This document shows, in pieces, positions 16,960-24,452 of a stretch of DNA of 35,795 bases. This DNA is from Alphaproteobacteria bacterium (GTDB lineage: Bacteria; Pseudomonadota; Alphaproteobacteria; Rs-D84), in assembly GCA_017403085.1 (NCBI GenBank), contig JAFQOQ010000023.1:1-35795 (forward strand), written 5' to 3'. Position 1 is the first letter of the stretch. Each line of letters begins with the position of its first letter. A program made the translations under genes and the position numbers. The notes below the pieces were generated by a model, which had not been told where the DNA came from, made no database searches, and saw only the letters and a list, made by a program, of their open reading frames with translations.

Positions 16960-17400
16960 ATGCGTTTTTATTTGATTCTGTTTGGTGTGTTTTTTATACG
17001 TGCTGTACATGCTGTAACAATGTGCGTGCCAGATTTATCACAGATGACGGGTAAGTGCGAGCCGATTGGTTATACAAAAAATACATGGACGGTAAATTGT
17101 AATGGGGTAGAAGTGTCGGGTGTCCTGGTTGGTTTTAATGCAAATTATTCTGGGGGTGTGTATAAGGTTCCAGAATTGCCATTGGACGGTATAGATAATT
17201 TGATGGGACGTGGTGGGTATGCGTGTTTGATGACGTCACCAATGATGGCAACATATTTGATGCCTGTTATGGAATATGGTTGTTATAATATAAATATGTT
17301 TCCAGCGGATGCATCAATATGTATGAATAGTTTTAGAATACAATGTGCTTTTTCTGCGTGTAATGTAGGAGAGGTATGTGCTGATATGGGAGGGGCATAA
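16960..17400 (+). CDS. Small secreted Cys protein (downstream of element 1)
   Basis: 146 residues with a signal peptide at about 1-18 (MRFYLILFGVFFIRAVHA, then VTMCVPDL). The mature part has about nine Cys. W-T-V-N-C then G-V-L-V-G recall the first half of the domain seen in the proteins at 25003 and 30839, but the C-aromatic-C motif is absent; there are GYACLM and later C-x6-C-x3-C-x5-C clusters instead. No membrane segment follows the signal. AGGGGAA lies 7 nt before the ATG, just after the element 1 terminator, so expression depends on read-through of that leader. The next gene starts 5 nt downstream. I do not recognise a function; an exported disulfide-bonded protein is inferred. Confidence 0.8.
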   Translation: MRFYLILFGVFFIRAVHAVTMCVPDLSQMTGKCEPIGYTKNTWTVNCNGVEVSGVLVGFNANYSGGVYKVPELPLDGIDNLMGRGGYACLMTSPMMATYLMPVMEYGCYNINMFPADASICMNSFRIQCAFSACNVGEVCADMGGA

Positions 17401-17404
17401 TTAT

Positions 17405-17806
17405 ATGCAACGAATAATAGGCGTGTTGATTTGTATCCCGTGCTTTGCAATGGGGGCAACGTGTCCTAGTGGGTTTGTTGTGTATGAAAATGATGTGTTT
17501 GTTCAGGCGGTATCGGACGAGTGTCCGTCGGGGTATGTCGCGCACGATGTTACTGATGTGTGTTCAGGTGCGACGACTGGTGTATGTTGGATTGTTGAAC
17601 AATTGCGTGCATTATGTGGCGCAGGGCTGACGCAGATTAAAGTGTCTAATGGGTTGTCGATCCCGTTGTATGCCGATAAATTAACCAGCCCGTCAATTCA
17701 TGTTAAATATAACAATGTGACGTGTTATGCGGATTTAGAATCAGGGCGTGCCAGTGATGCAATAAATTTGGGCGTTGGTGGCGTAATCTATCATACAGTG
17801 AAATAA
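17405..17806 (+). CDS. Small secreted Cys protein with PS-x-HVK domain
   Basis: 133 residues. The start at 17405 begins a signal peptide (MQRIIGVLICIPCFAMGA, then TCPSGF) and is preceded by GGGAGGGG inside the end of the previous gene. A longer frame from 17378 would spoil the signal. The N-terminal half repeats C-P-S-G-[FY]-V twice (CPSGFV and CPSGYV). The C-terminal half, from CGAGLTQIKV through LYADKLTSPSIHVKYNNVTCYADL, matches giant-protein residues from about 1478 (CGHILHVG..., LYLRQDKKTTPSLNVKVGGT, FYGNM). It is the second gene of the element 1 operon. Function is unknown. Confidence 0.8.
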   Translation: MQRIIGVLICIPCFAMGATCPSGFVVYENDVFVQAVSDECPSGYVAHDVTDVCSGATTGVCWIVEQLRALCGAGLTQIKVSNGLSIPLYADKLTSPSIHVKYNNVTCYADLESGRASDAINLGVGGVIYHTVK

Positions 17807-18149
17807 TTTATGAAAACGTACCTGTGGCGTGGGGGCGATTGGTGTGTCATAATGTGGATATCTTGATGGGGCACATAAATCCGCGTCGCAGATGTTAAAA
17901 GTAAGAAAATCTTTTCTTTCGTCATTTGCAAAAAAAGATACGGGTGGCGTGCCCCGCCTGGTTTGTTTTTACTTGAAAAATATATTTTTTGCCCTAAGAT
18001 TATACTGAGATGTCTAAGAAATATGTTTTCTTTGTTGTTTTTCATCACGCCCACGCGGGCGAATATTAGCATATTGTCTTTTTGTATGATATAATGTTGC
18101 ACGACGTGCAATTAAGTTTTCCATATTATAAACAATAGGAATAAATAAA
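17807..18149. other. Intergenic region before hisS
   Basis: No gene is convincing. Seen: a palindrome AAGAAAA-TC-TTTTCTT (17903-17918); a hairpin CGCCC/GGGCG (18048-18061); a possible 19-codon ORF 18010-18069 with His codons (FHHAHAGEY); and the hisS promoter with an adjoining palindrome (18087-18111). No clear terminator for the preceding operon is visible. Confidence 0.5.
18087..18111 (+). promoter_or_regulatory. hisS promoter with overlapping palindrome
   Basis: TGATATAAT (18087-18095) is followed one base later by TTGCACG-A-CGTGCAA (18097-18111), a perfect 7-bp inverted repeat about one central base. The palindrome covers the expected +1 (about 18102). It may be an operator or a 5'-end hairpin. 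The leader to hisS is about 48 nt. Confidence 0.55.
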
Positions 18150-19451
18150 ATGGATTTGAAACCAACTAAACCATTATCGGGATTTATAGAATTGTTGCCA
18201 ACACAGCAACGCTGTTTTGATGAATGTGCAAATCGTATGCTGGGGGTGTTACGGAAATCTGGGTTTAATCAATTGGATTTGCCGGCAATTGAACGTGCCG
18301 AGGTTTTGACAGATAAAGATAACTGGGATGAAATTGAAACGCAGATGTTCTTGTTTCAAAAGGGTGATACCAAGATGGGGTTGCGTTATGACGGGACGGT
18401 TGGGTTGTCTCGGTATGTTGCGGGTCATCTGAATGATTTGGTGTTCCCGTTCCGGGCCAGCCAATTTTCAAAGCGTTATCGTGGCGAACGTGCCCAGCGT
18501 GGCAGATATCGTGAATTCTATCAGATGGATATGGATATCATGGGGGTGAATTCGCTGTCTGTAAATTATGATGCGGAAATTATTTCTGTGATTCAGCGGA
18601 CGTTAAATTCTGTGTCTGAATTTATTGGTGATAATTATGTGCGCGTTGGTTCAAGACCGTTTTGGGATGCGTTATTTGATTATCTGGAAATGACCGATGG
18701 TCAGAAAAAAGACGTCTTTGTCTTGATTGATAAAAAAGACAAAATGGGTGACGATGACTTTGCCGAAGGGCTGCGTGACACGTTGGGTGATGCGCAAAAA
18801 GAAAATGAAATTAAATCTGTATTTACAAATGGATATTCTGGTTTCTTAAACAAGTCTGACAAGTTAGATTTGGCAATATCTGAATTAACAAAGTTCATGG
18901 AAACGCTGACGGCGTTTGGGGTTAAAAATGCAGAAATTGATTTAGCGATTACGCGCGGGTTGGCATATTATACTGGTCTGGTGTTTGAATTTAAGTTAAG
19001 TCAATATCCAGAACTGGGTACGGCGGCCGGCGGTGGTCGATATGCTGATTTGGCCGGTAAGTTTTCCAAAACCAAGATTATTGGGGTTGGGGCGGCGATT
19101 GGTTTTTCGCGTATCTTTGTTGCGTTGATGGAGGCAGGGCGTGTTGATTTATCACGGTTTGATAATCCGATTGATGCGGCTGTCTTGGTTATGGGGCAAG
19201 AAAACGTTGGGTATGCGGTGTCGGTTTTAAACGCGTTTCGTGATGCAGAAATTGCGTCCGTTGCGTATTTAGATGCGGACAAAAAGTTTAAAAATCAGAT
19301 TGAATATTCTGACAAAATAAATGCTAAATTCAGTGTGATAATCGGTGAAAGCGAAGTAGAAAATCAAGTTGTTGCGATTAAGAATATGCAGACTGGCGAA
19401 CAGCAAGAATTGACTGTTGCGGATGCGATAAAAATGCTAAAGGTGGCGTAA
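18150..19451 (+). CDS. hisS: Histidine-tRNA ligase
   Basis: This 433-residue class II aminoacyl-tRNA synthetase charges tRNA-His. Seen: motif 1 region with G-F; motif 2 FRASQFSKRYRGERAQRGRYREFYQMDMDI; the histidine-specific ITRGLAYYTGLVFEF and AAGGGRYADLAG; and motif 3 GVGAAIGFSRIF. A C-terminal anticodon-binding domain covers about residues 345-433. The long RGERAQRGRYREFYQ form of motif 2 is one of the known bacterial HisRS types. AATAGGAATAA precedes the ATG. It is followed 2 nt later by prfA, a gene order seen in many bacteria. A palindrome at the promoter suggests regulation. Confidence 0.95.
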   Translation: MDLKPTKPLSGFIELLPTQQRCFDECANRMLGVLRKSGFNQLDLPAIERAEVLTDKDNWDEIETQMFLFQKGDTKMGLRYDGTVGLSRYVAGHLNDLVFPFRASQFSKRYRGERAQRGRYREFYQMDMDIMGVNSLSVNYDAEIISVIQRTLNSVSEFIGDNYVRVGSRPFWDALFDYLEMTDGQKKDVFVLIDKKDKMGDDDFAEGLRDTLGDAQKENEIKSVFTNGYSGFLNKSDKLDLAISELTKFMETLTAFGVKNAEIDLAITRGLAYYTGLVFEFKLSQYPELGTAAGGGRYADLAGKFSKTKIIGVGAAIGFSRIFVALMEAGRVDLSRFDNPIDAAVLVMGQENVGYAVSVLNAFRDAEIASVAYLDADKKFKNQIEYSDKINAKFSVIIGESEVENQVVAIKNMQTGEQQELTVADAIKMLKVA

Positions 19452-19453
19452 TT

Positions 19454-20518
19454 ATGATAATTGAACAAAAACTAAAAGATATTCAAAACCGTGCTGCGGA
19501 TATAGAGGCCCAGATGAATTCTGGTACTGCGACTGGGGATGAATTGACCAAATTATCCAAGGAGTATTCACGTCTGGGTGAAATTTTACCGCTGATTAGT
19601 GAATATTTTCAGACTGTTGCAGGTATTGCAGACGCCAAGGATATGCAGAATGACCCAGAATTACGTGAAATTGCAACGGAACAATTGATGGAATTGAATC
19701 ATGCGTTGCCGGATATTGAAAAAAAATTGCAGATTGCGTTGTTGCCCCGTGATGATGCGGATGATAATAGTGTAATTATGGAAATTCGTGCGGGCGTTGG
19801 TGGTGAAGAATCTGCGTTGTTTGCAGGCGATTTGTATAATCAGTATAAATCTTATGCCTTGCGTCAGGGGTGGAAGGTAGAGGTTATCGAAGAAAATGCA
19901 ACGTCGTTGCGTGGGTATAAGGAAATTGTCTTTAAAATTGACGGGGCGGGTGCGTATGGTCGCATGAAATTTGAATCGGGGATTCATCGTGTGCAACGCG
20001 TCCCGGAAACCGAGGCAGGGGGTCGTATTCATACCAGTGCGGCGTCTGTTGCCGTTATGCCCGAGGCCAAAGATATTGACGTTGTAATCGAAGACAAGGA
20101 TATTCGTATTGATATTTTCCGTGCGTCTGGGGCAGGTGGCCAGCACGTTAATAAAACCGATAGTGCAATTCGTATTACGCACTTTCCAACGGGGATTGTT
20201 GTGACCTGTCAAAATGAACGCTCGCAATTGCAAAATAAAACTGCGGCGATGGCGGTATTGCGTTCTAAGTTGTACGAAAAACAACGTATGGAACAAGAAA
20301 ATGCCAATAACGCGTCGCGTAAGACCATGGTTGGTTCTGGTGATCGCAGCGAAAAGATTCGTACCTATAATTTCCCAGAGCAGCGCGTGACCGATCATCG
20401 TATCAAATTAACCCTGTATAAACTGGATGATATTTTGGCCGGTGGTGCGGGGCTGGATGAAATGATTGATGCGTTGATTGCGGCAGATCAATTGGAACAA
20501 TTGGCGAATATGGAATAA
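19454..20518 (+). CDS. prfA: Peptide chain release factor 1
   Basis: This 354-residue release factor reads UAG and UAA and triggers peptidyl-tRNA hydrolysis. The GGQ motif is in ASGAGGQHVNKTDSAIRITH (about residues 219-238). The codon-recognition tripeptide is P-E-T in RVPETEAGG, the PxT form diagnostic of RF1, not the SPF of RF2. The PCRF domain with VGGEESALFAGDL and the C-terminal NFPEQRVTDHRI are present. It starts 2 nt after hisS and ends at a strong terminator. prmC, which methylates the GGQ glutamine and often follows prfA, is not adjacent. Confidence 0.96.
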   Translation: MIIEQKLKDIQNRAADIEAQMNSGTATGDELTKLSKEYSRLGEILPLISEYFQTVAGIADAKDMQNDPELREIATEQLMELNHALPDIEKKLQIALLPRDDADDNSVIMEIRAGVGGEESALFAGDLYNQYKSYALRQGWKVEVIEENATSLRGYKEIVFKIDGAGAYGRMKFESGIHRVQRVPETEAGGRIHTSAASVAVMPEAKDIDVVIEDKDIRIDIFRASGAGGQHVNKTDSAIRITHFPTGIVVTCQNERSQLQNKTAAMAVLRSKLYEKQRMEQENANNASRKTMVGSGDRSEKIRTYNFPEQRVTDHRIKLTLYKLDDILAGGAGLDEMIDALIAADQLEQLANME

Positions 20519-20543
20519 GAAACGCCCAAATGGGCGTTTTTTT
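20517..20543 (+). terminator. Terminator after prfA
   Basis: AACGCCC-AAAT-GGGCGTT is followed by a T-run. These 27 nt are identical to 21963-21989, the terminator of the next gene, so the gene at 20676 is bracketed by identical copies. Confidence 0.92.
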
Positions 20544-20603
20544 GTTGGTGAAAAATGATAAATTTCTTGCTTGCTAAAACTGGGTGAATGCAGTACAGTC
20601 TGT

Positions 20604-20725
20604 GGCGTAGAGCAGTAAAATTTATGCCGAATCCAAAGAAATGATTAGATTTGGCAAAAATATAGGGAGAAGAATATGCGGGTTTCTAGACTTTTTTTAA
20701 ATATAAAAATGCCGAATCTAATCAT
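20604..20725 (+). promoter_or_regulatory. Candidate leader switch over the start of the 20676 gene
   Basis: A GGCGTAGA motif (20604-20611) resembles the conserved loop of elements 1-3. Segment A TGCCGAATC (20625-20633) can pair over 9 bp with the 3' part of B (20641-20656, ATGATTAGATTTGGCA). B also pairs over 16 bp (one G-T) with C (20710-20725, TGCCGAATCTAATCAT), which lies inside the coding sequence. B:C would loop out the ribosome binding site and the ATG at 20676; A:B would free them. There is no terminator, so translational control is inferred. The inverted repeat is certain; its function is not. Confidence 0.45.
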
Positions 20726-21962
20726 TGGTTTTGCTGTGGCGTTTATGGCCGTGTGTTGTGGCGTGGCGCATGCATCTACGGATACAGAGTTTTATACTCC
20801 TTTGGGTCAGATTATATCGACGGCTGCAGATGGAAATAGTGGCGCGTTGTTTGTGCAGAGTGATGATGGTTGTGCGGCCCCGGCTGGTTTGGAAGCTGGC
20901 GATACGGTTTATAGTTGTAATGGTGGGTGTTCTTTGTCTGCGTCGCGTTATAATATCGTCAATATTCCGCCAAATGGATCTAAGTTTCAGGGCGGTCCAA
21001 GTATATCGTCGTCGGACAGTCTGGGGGAAATCTTGGGGACGGGAATAACGCGCCCTAATTATGTTTGTACATTAGAGGGAAAGTGGGAACCCTGTGCCCA
21101 GGTAGAAGCCTATAATATCCCGTTAAATGGTGATTTGGCTTATGCGATAGAGTTAAGAAAATACACTGATATCGGCTATTGTGATGGCGAAGTATGGGAG
21201 GCGTCAGATATGGAACAAGGAACTTTGACTGATTTTTGTTCGGCACCGTATCTGTATTATGATAATTATGTGCAAAGTCAGATATCTGACTGTGTATATA
21301 CGGCAAACACGTCCAGTGGGGTACAGACTTTTTATTCATATGATGGCTGCGCGACGGGGTATAGATTGTCTGGTGGCAATTGTGTGTCGTGTGGTGCTGC
21401 GCCAAGCAATGGTACGTATAATTATTCGGCCAGTGGTTATCATGCGAATTCAACATGTGTTTTAACGTGTAATGCGGGGTATGTATCGAATGGGTCGTCG
21501 TGTGTCTCGGGGGATTCAGCAAAAAGTTATTATGAGCCTGGGGATTGTGGGTATGGTTATTTTGATAATAGTGAATATTCTGGTGATAGTGAATGCGTCC
21601 CGTGTCCGGATAATGCACGGTGTGATGGGTGGCGTTTTTATTGCGAGGCTGGGTATGTAGGGGTTGTGCCAGATGATGGTTCGGCGCCATACTGTATGGA
21701 ATGTCCGCAGAATGGTAATTTAGCAAATGCCAGTCCTACAAACTATTTGGGTTGGGATGAAAGTGCTGGGATGTTGTACAGTTGCTTGGGTGATGGGGCC
21801 GGATATATGAAGGGTGAAACGACAGATTGTATGTATAACGATTACTGGCAATCGAGCGCAGCTGACGCGGCGTATGACTGCGAGGCGTATCGTGGCGAAG
21901 ATAAAACCGGTAAATATCATTGGGGCGAGGTGGGGCAATTCTCGTGTTATTATGGTGATTAA
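20676..21962 (+). CDS. Secreted Cys-rich protein
   Basis: 428 residues. The N-terminal signal ends VCCGVAHAS. Two starts are possible: 20676 (with GGGAGAAG upstream) or 20709 (MPNLIIGFAV, a more standard signal length but without a ribosome binding site). I use 20676. The mature protein has about 30 Cys and modules related to the giant protein: CATGYRLSGGNCVSC, CNAGYVSNGSSCV, C-V-P-C-P-D-N, CEAGYVG. There is no membrane anchor and no catalytic motif. It lies alone between two identical terminators, with a leader able to fold over its start codon. It is probably exported and disulfide-bonded; function unknown. Confidence 0.82.
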   Translation: MRVSRLFLNIKMPNLIIGFAVAFMAVCCGVAHASTDTEFYTPLGQIISTAADGNSGALFVQSDDGCAAPAGLEAGDTVYSCNGGCSLSASRYNIVNIPPNGSKFQGGPSISSSDSLGEILGTGITRPNYVCTLEGKWEPCAQVEAYNIPLNGDLAYAIELRKYTDIGYCDGEVWEASDMEQGTLTDFCSAPYLYYDNYVQSQISDCVYTANTSSGVQTFYSYDGCATGYRLSGGNCVSCGAAPSNGTYNYSASGYHANSTCVLTCNAGYVSNGSSCVSGDSAKSYYEPGDCGYGYFDNSEYSGDSECVPCPDNARCDGWRFYCEAGYVGVVPDDGSAPYCMECPQNGNLANASPTNYLGWDESAGMLYSCLGDGAGYMKGETTDCMYNDYWQSSAADAAYDCEAYRGEDKTGKYHWGEVGQFSCYYGD

Positions 21963-21990
21963 AAGAAACGCCCAAATGGGCGTTTTTTTT
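21963..21990. terminator. Terminator between the Cys-rich and OMP genes
   Basis: The 27 nt are the same as 20517-20543 (AACGCCC/GGGCGTT with a T-run). It ends the plus-strand gene. The convergent barrel gene stops at 22005 and could use the same hairpin, though its tail is weaker. Confidence 0.88.
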
Positions 21991-22004
21991 ATTATTTGTT
22001 ATTC

Positions 22005-23114
22005 TTAGAACAGATATTTCAAATTCATGCCACCAATCCACCCGGTGTGCGCGCCGTCGCGTCGTCCGATATTGGCAGATATGTCAAATCTGTCGATTGT
22101 TTTTTCGATTGTCAGGCCGTATTCTGCAAAACCGTTGTGGTCTATGTCTGCGATGCCAACGCCATTTACGTCGATGTCGCCGCCGGCAGAAACAAACGAT
22201 ACATATTTTGCGTGCAACGCGCCAAACCAGTTGTTGCCAATGTGTTTGATTGCACGTACGCTGGGGCTGATTTCAAACATATGGAAATGGTCTGTGTCAA
22301 TTCTGTCGCCAGATGTAGATGTGTATTCTGTGTCTTGAATCCATGTGTATCCGACATAGATTCCAGGCTGAATTGTAAATGTGTCGTCCAGTATGATGTT
22401 GTAATTCATATTGATTGCGCCACCCGTCCAGATGTTTGTGTAGCTGTCTGAACCCATCAAGGTTTCGGCAGAACTGGTTAATACGCCGCCGTCAAATGCG
22501 CTAAGCAGGTTAAAGTTCCCGAACGAGAATTTTTTATATACACCGAAAAAACCGCCTTTTTCATCGATTAGTAATTCGTTGTTTTTTTGTTCGCTGCCAA
22601 CGTGCCCGGCGTATAATCCCCATTCGGTCATGCCTTTGCTAAACGGTTCTTTGTTGCCGGCCAGCCCCAACATAACCAAATCCATTTTAGAATCCATCAG
22701 GGCGATATCGTCAAATTTTGTGTCGTTGCCAAAATGCTGCCAGGCCAGCCACATGCTGCCCAGGGCAGGGGCGTCACCGCCACTGCGCCCGTGTGCGGTG
22801 CCGTCATCGTTAAATTCGCCGTATAGTGGTGCGGTGCCGTACATTTGTGCATGACCGTACAGTGTTTTTGGATCGACGTTATCTTTTGCAGGTGACGGTG
22901 CCGTCTGTGCGGTTGATGCCGCGGGATTAAATATTGCAGATGATAGGCGGTCGCCGGATATCATTGCGGTACTAAGTATTGAGTGTTGCATAACCGCGAT
23001 ATTGTTTGCGGAAATGCCACCTGCATAGAAATGTGATGGTGTTGCGAATGCGTTAGGTGTGCCGGCACATGCCAGAATTATCGCGGATGCGGTTGTTGTG
23101 AAAAGATGTTTCAT
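22005..23114 (-). CDS. Outer-membrane beta-barrel (autotransporter-domain-like) protein
   Basis: 369 residues. A signal peptide at about 1-24 (MKHLFTTTASAIILACAGTPNAFA) precedes a low-complexity linker to about residue 85. Then come about 280 residues of alternating amphipathic strands (TEWGLYAGHVG, FFGVYKKFSFGNFNLLSAFDGG, IQPGIYVGYTWI, FAEYGLTIEK). The last residues are GGMNLKYLF, ending in the C-terminal Phe recognised by the BAM machinery. It resembles the barrel of autotransporters without a large passenger. AGAGAGAA lies before the ATG and a TGCTATAAT promoter lies at 23152-23160. It is divergent from aroK. The outer-membrane location is well supported; cargo or pore function is unknown. 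Confidence 0.82.
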   Translation of the reverse strand: MKHLFTTTASAIILACAGTPNAFATPSHFYAGGISANNIAVMQHSILSTAMISGDRLSSAIFNPAASTAQTAPSPAKDNVDPKTLYGHAQMYGTAPLYGEFNDDGTAHGRSGGDAPALGSMWLAWQHFGNDTKFDDIALMDSKMDLVMLGLAGNKEPFSKGMTEWGLYAGHVGSEQKNNELLIDEKGGFFGVYKKFSFGNFNLLSAFDGGVLTSSAETLMGSDSYTNIWTGGAINMNYNIILDDTFTIQPGIYVGYTWIQDTEYTSTSGDRIDTDHFHMFEISPSVRAIKHIGNNWFGALHAKYVSFVSAGGDIDVNGVGIADIDHNGFAEYGLTIEKTIDRFDISANIGRRDGAHTGWIGGMNLKYLF

Positions 23115-23151
23115 TGTTTTATTCTCTCTTTTGTCCCGATTGTTTTGTTTT

Positions 23152-23160
23152 ATTATAGCA
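23152..23160 (-). promoter_or_regulatory. Extended -10 promoter of the OMP gene
   Basis: On the minus strand it reads TGCTATAAT. The leader to the ATG at 23114 is about 30 nt and carries AGAGAGAA. Confidence 0.6.
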
Positions 23161-23210
23161 TAAAATTCACATTTAAAAAAGTCCTATGTGTTTTATTTCG
23201 GCTTTTTTTA

Positions 23211-23239
23211 TTGTCAGAAAAAAACTTTTGGGCTAGAAT
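23211..23239 (+). promoter_or_regulatory. Promoter of aroK
   Basis: TTGTCA (23211-23216), exactly 17 bp, then TAGAAT (23234-23239). Only 10 nt separate the -10 from the ATG at 23250, with no ribosome binding site. Confidence 0.65.
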
Positions 23240-23249
23240 AATTTGCGAT

Positions 23250-23819
23250 ATGAAGGCAGAATTTGAAAAGTTAATTCGTCGGCCGATTGTTATGGTTGGT
23301 CTGATGGGGGCAGGGAAAACCAGTGTTGGGCGTGCGTTGGCGCGGCGGCTGGGGGTGCCGTTTGTTGATTCTGATAAAGAGATAGAGGCGGCGGCTGGGT
23401 GCAGCGTGGTCGATATCTTTTCTATGTATGGCGAGGCAGAATTTCGTCGTGTGGAACAGCAGGTCATTAAACGATTGTTGGATACACCACCTGTGTTGAA
23501 AGTAATTTCTACGGGCGAGGGGGCGTTTATAACCCCGGCGGTGCGTCAAATGGTTTTGGATAGGGCGCTGTCGGTTTGGTTGCGTGCGGATCTGGATTTG
23601 CTGGTAAAGCGTACTAATTTTCGTAATACGCGGCCGCAACTGTTAAATGCGGATAGTCGCAAAATCTTGGCGCAGTTAATTGGAGAACGTTATGACACGT
23701 ATGCCCTGGCAAATATTACGGTCGAAACACATGACGAAAGTTTGCGAAAAACATTGGATAAAGTAGTGTGTGCAATACAGGATTTTGCAAAAATAAAACA
23801 AGGAGAAAAAAATGGCTAA
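23250..23819 (+). CDS. aroK: Shikimate kinase
   Basis: This 189-residue enzyme phosphorylates shikimate on the 3-hydroxyl in aromatic amino acid synthesis. Seen: Walker A GLMGAGKTS (17-25), the shikimate/metal segment FVDSDKEIE (38-46), GEAEFRRVE (61-69), and a lid region NFRNTRPQLL. The substrate-binding GGG motif reads STGEGAF (87-93), with Glu at the middle Gly. An in-frame start at 23106 would extend over the OMP promoter. The ATG at 23250 gives the standard length and sits 10 nt after a good -10, so the message is probably leaderless. It overlaps mscL by 8 nt; aroB, a common partner, is not next to it. Confidence 0.9.
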   Translation: MKAEFEKLIRRPIVMVGLMGAGKTSVGRALARRLGVPFVDSDKEIEAAAGCSVVDIFSMYGEAEFRRVEQQVIKRLLDTPPVLKVISTGEGAFITPAVRQMVLDRALSVWLRADLDLLVKRTNFRNTRPQLLNADSRKILAQLIGERYDTYALANITVETHDESLRKTLDKVVCAIQDFAKIKQGEKNG

Positions 23820-24384
23820 AAAGAATAATATATTTAAAGAATTTGGTGCGTTTGTTCAACGTGGAAATGCAATCGATATGGCTGTCGGTATCATCGTAGG
23901 TAGTGTGATGACCGGTGTGGTTAATTCGTTGGTAAAAGATGTAATTATGCCGCCGATTGGGCTGTTGATTGGCGGGGTTGATTTTTCACAGTGGTTTTTC
24001 GTTCTTGGCGGGGGCGAGGCTGGTGCGCATTATGAAACAATTGCCCAGGCCCAGGCTGCGGGTGCAACAACGCTGAATTTGGGGCTGTTTTGTAATTCTG
24101 TGGTTAGTTTCTTTATTACTATGTTTGCAATATTCTTGTTTGTGCGTACTGTTAATAAGATGCGCGATAAGAAGCCTGCAAATACGCATGCGTGTCCATT
24201 TTGCAAATCTACAATCAATAATGCGGCGACAAAATGTCCGTTTTGTTGCTCCAAGGTAGATCCGGTTGAAACTGGGGCAGTGGTAGAGGGAGAACTGACA
24301 AAAAGTTTAAAAGGATTAAAGAAAGTTGCGACGGGCGTTGCGGCAGAGTCGTTATCAAAAATCAAAAAAATTACAAAGCATTAA
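23812..24384 (+). CDS. mscL: Large-conductance mechanosensitive channel with C-terminal zinc ribbon
   Basis: 190 residues. MscL pentamers open under membrane tension to release solutes during osmotic downshock. The N-terminal helix FKEFGAFVQRGNAIDMAVGIIVG (7-30), pore helix GSVMTGVVNSLVKDVIMPPIG and second membrane helix (about 92-115) match the family. After the second helix, instead of a simple helical bundle, come C128-P-F-C131 and C142-P-F-C145, a likely zinc ribbon, and then a basic helix. Similar Cys-x2-Cys tails exist in some MscL proteins. AAGGAGAA precedes the ATG; the gene overlaps aroK by 8 nt and is followed by a terminator. Confidence 0.94.
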   Translation: MAKKNNIFKEFGAFVQRGNAIDMAVGIIVGSVMTGVVNSLVKDVIMPPIGLLIGGVDFSQWFFVLGGGEAGAHYETIAQAQAAGATTLNLGLFCNSVVSFFITMFAIFLFVRTVNKMRDKKPANTHACPFCKSTINNAATKCPFCCSKVDPVETGAVVEGELTKSLKGLKKVATGVAAESLSKIKKITKH

Positions 24385-24413
24385 AATTTGTTTGTTATAA
24401 ATATGATTAAGTT

Positions 24414-24452
24414 CTGTGGTGTGGTTTTGAATCACACCACAGTTTCTTTTTT
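24414..24452 (+). terminator. Terminator after mscL
   Basis: A 10-bp stem CTGTGGTGTG/CACACCACAG (24414-24423/24433-24442) is followed by TTTCTTTTTT. Confidence 0.9.

Noticed and set aside
17791..18111. Minus-strand ORF of 106 codons before hisS
   Set aside because: There is no ribosome binding site and no recognisable domain. It covers the hisS promoter and palindrome.
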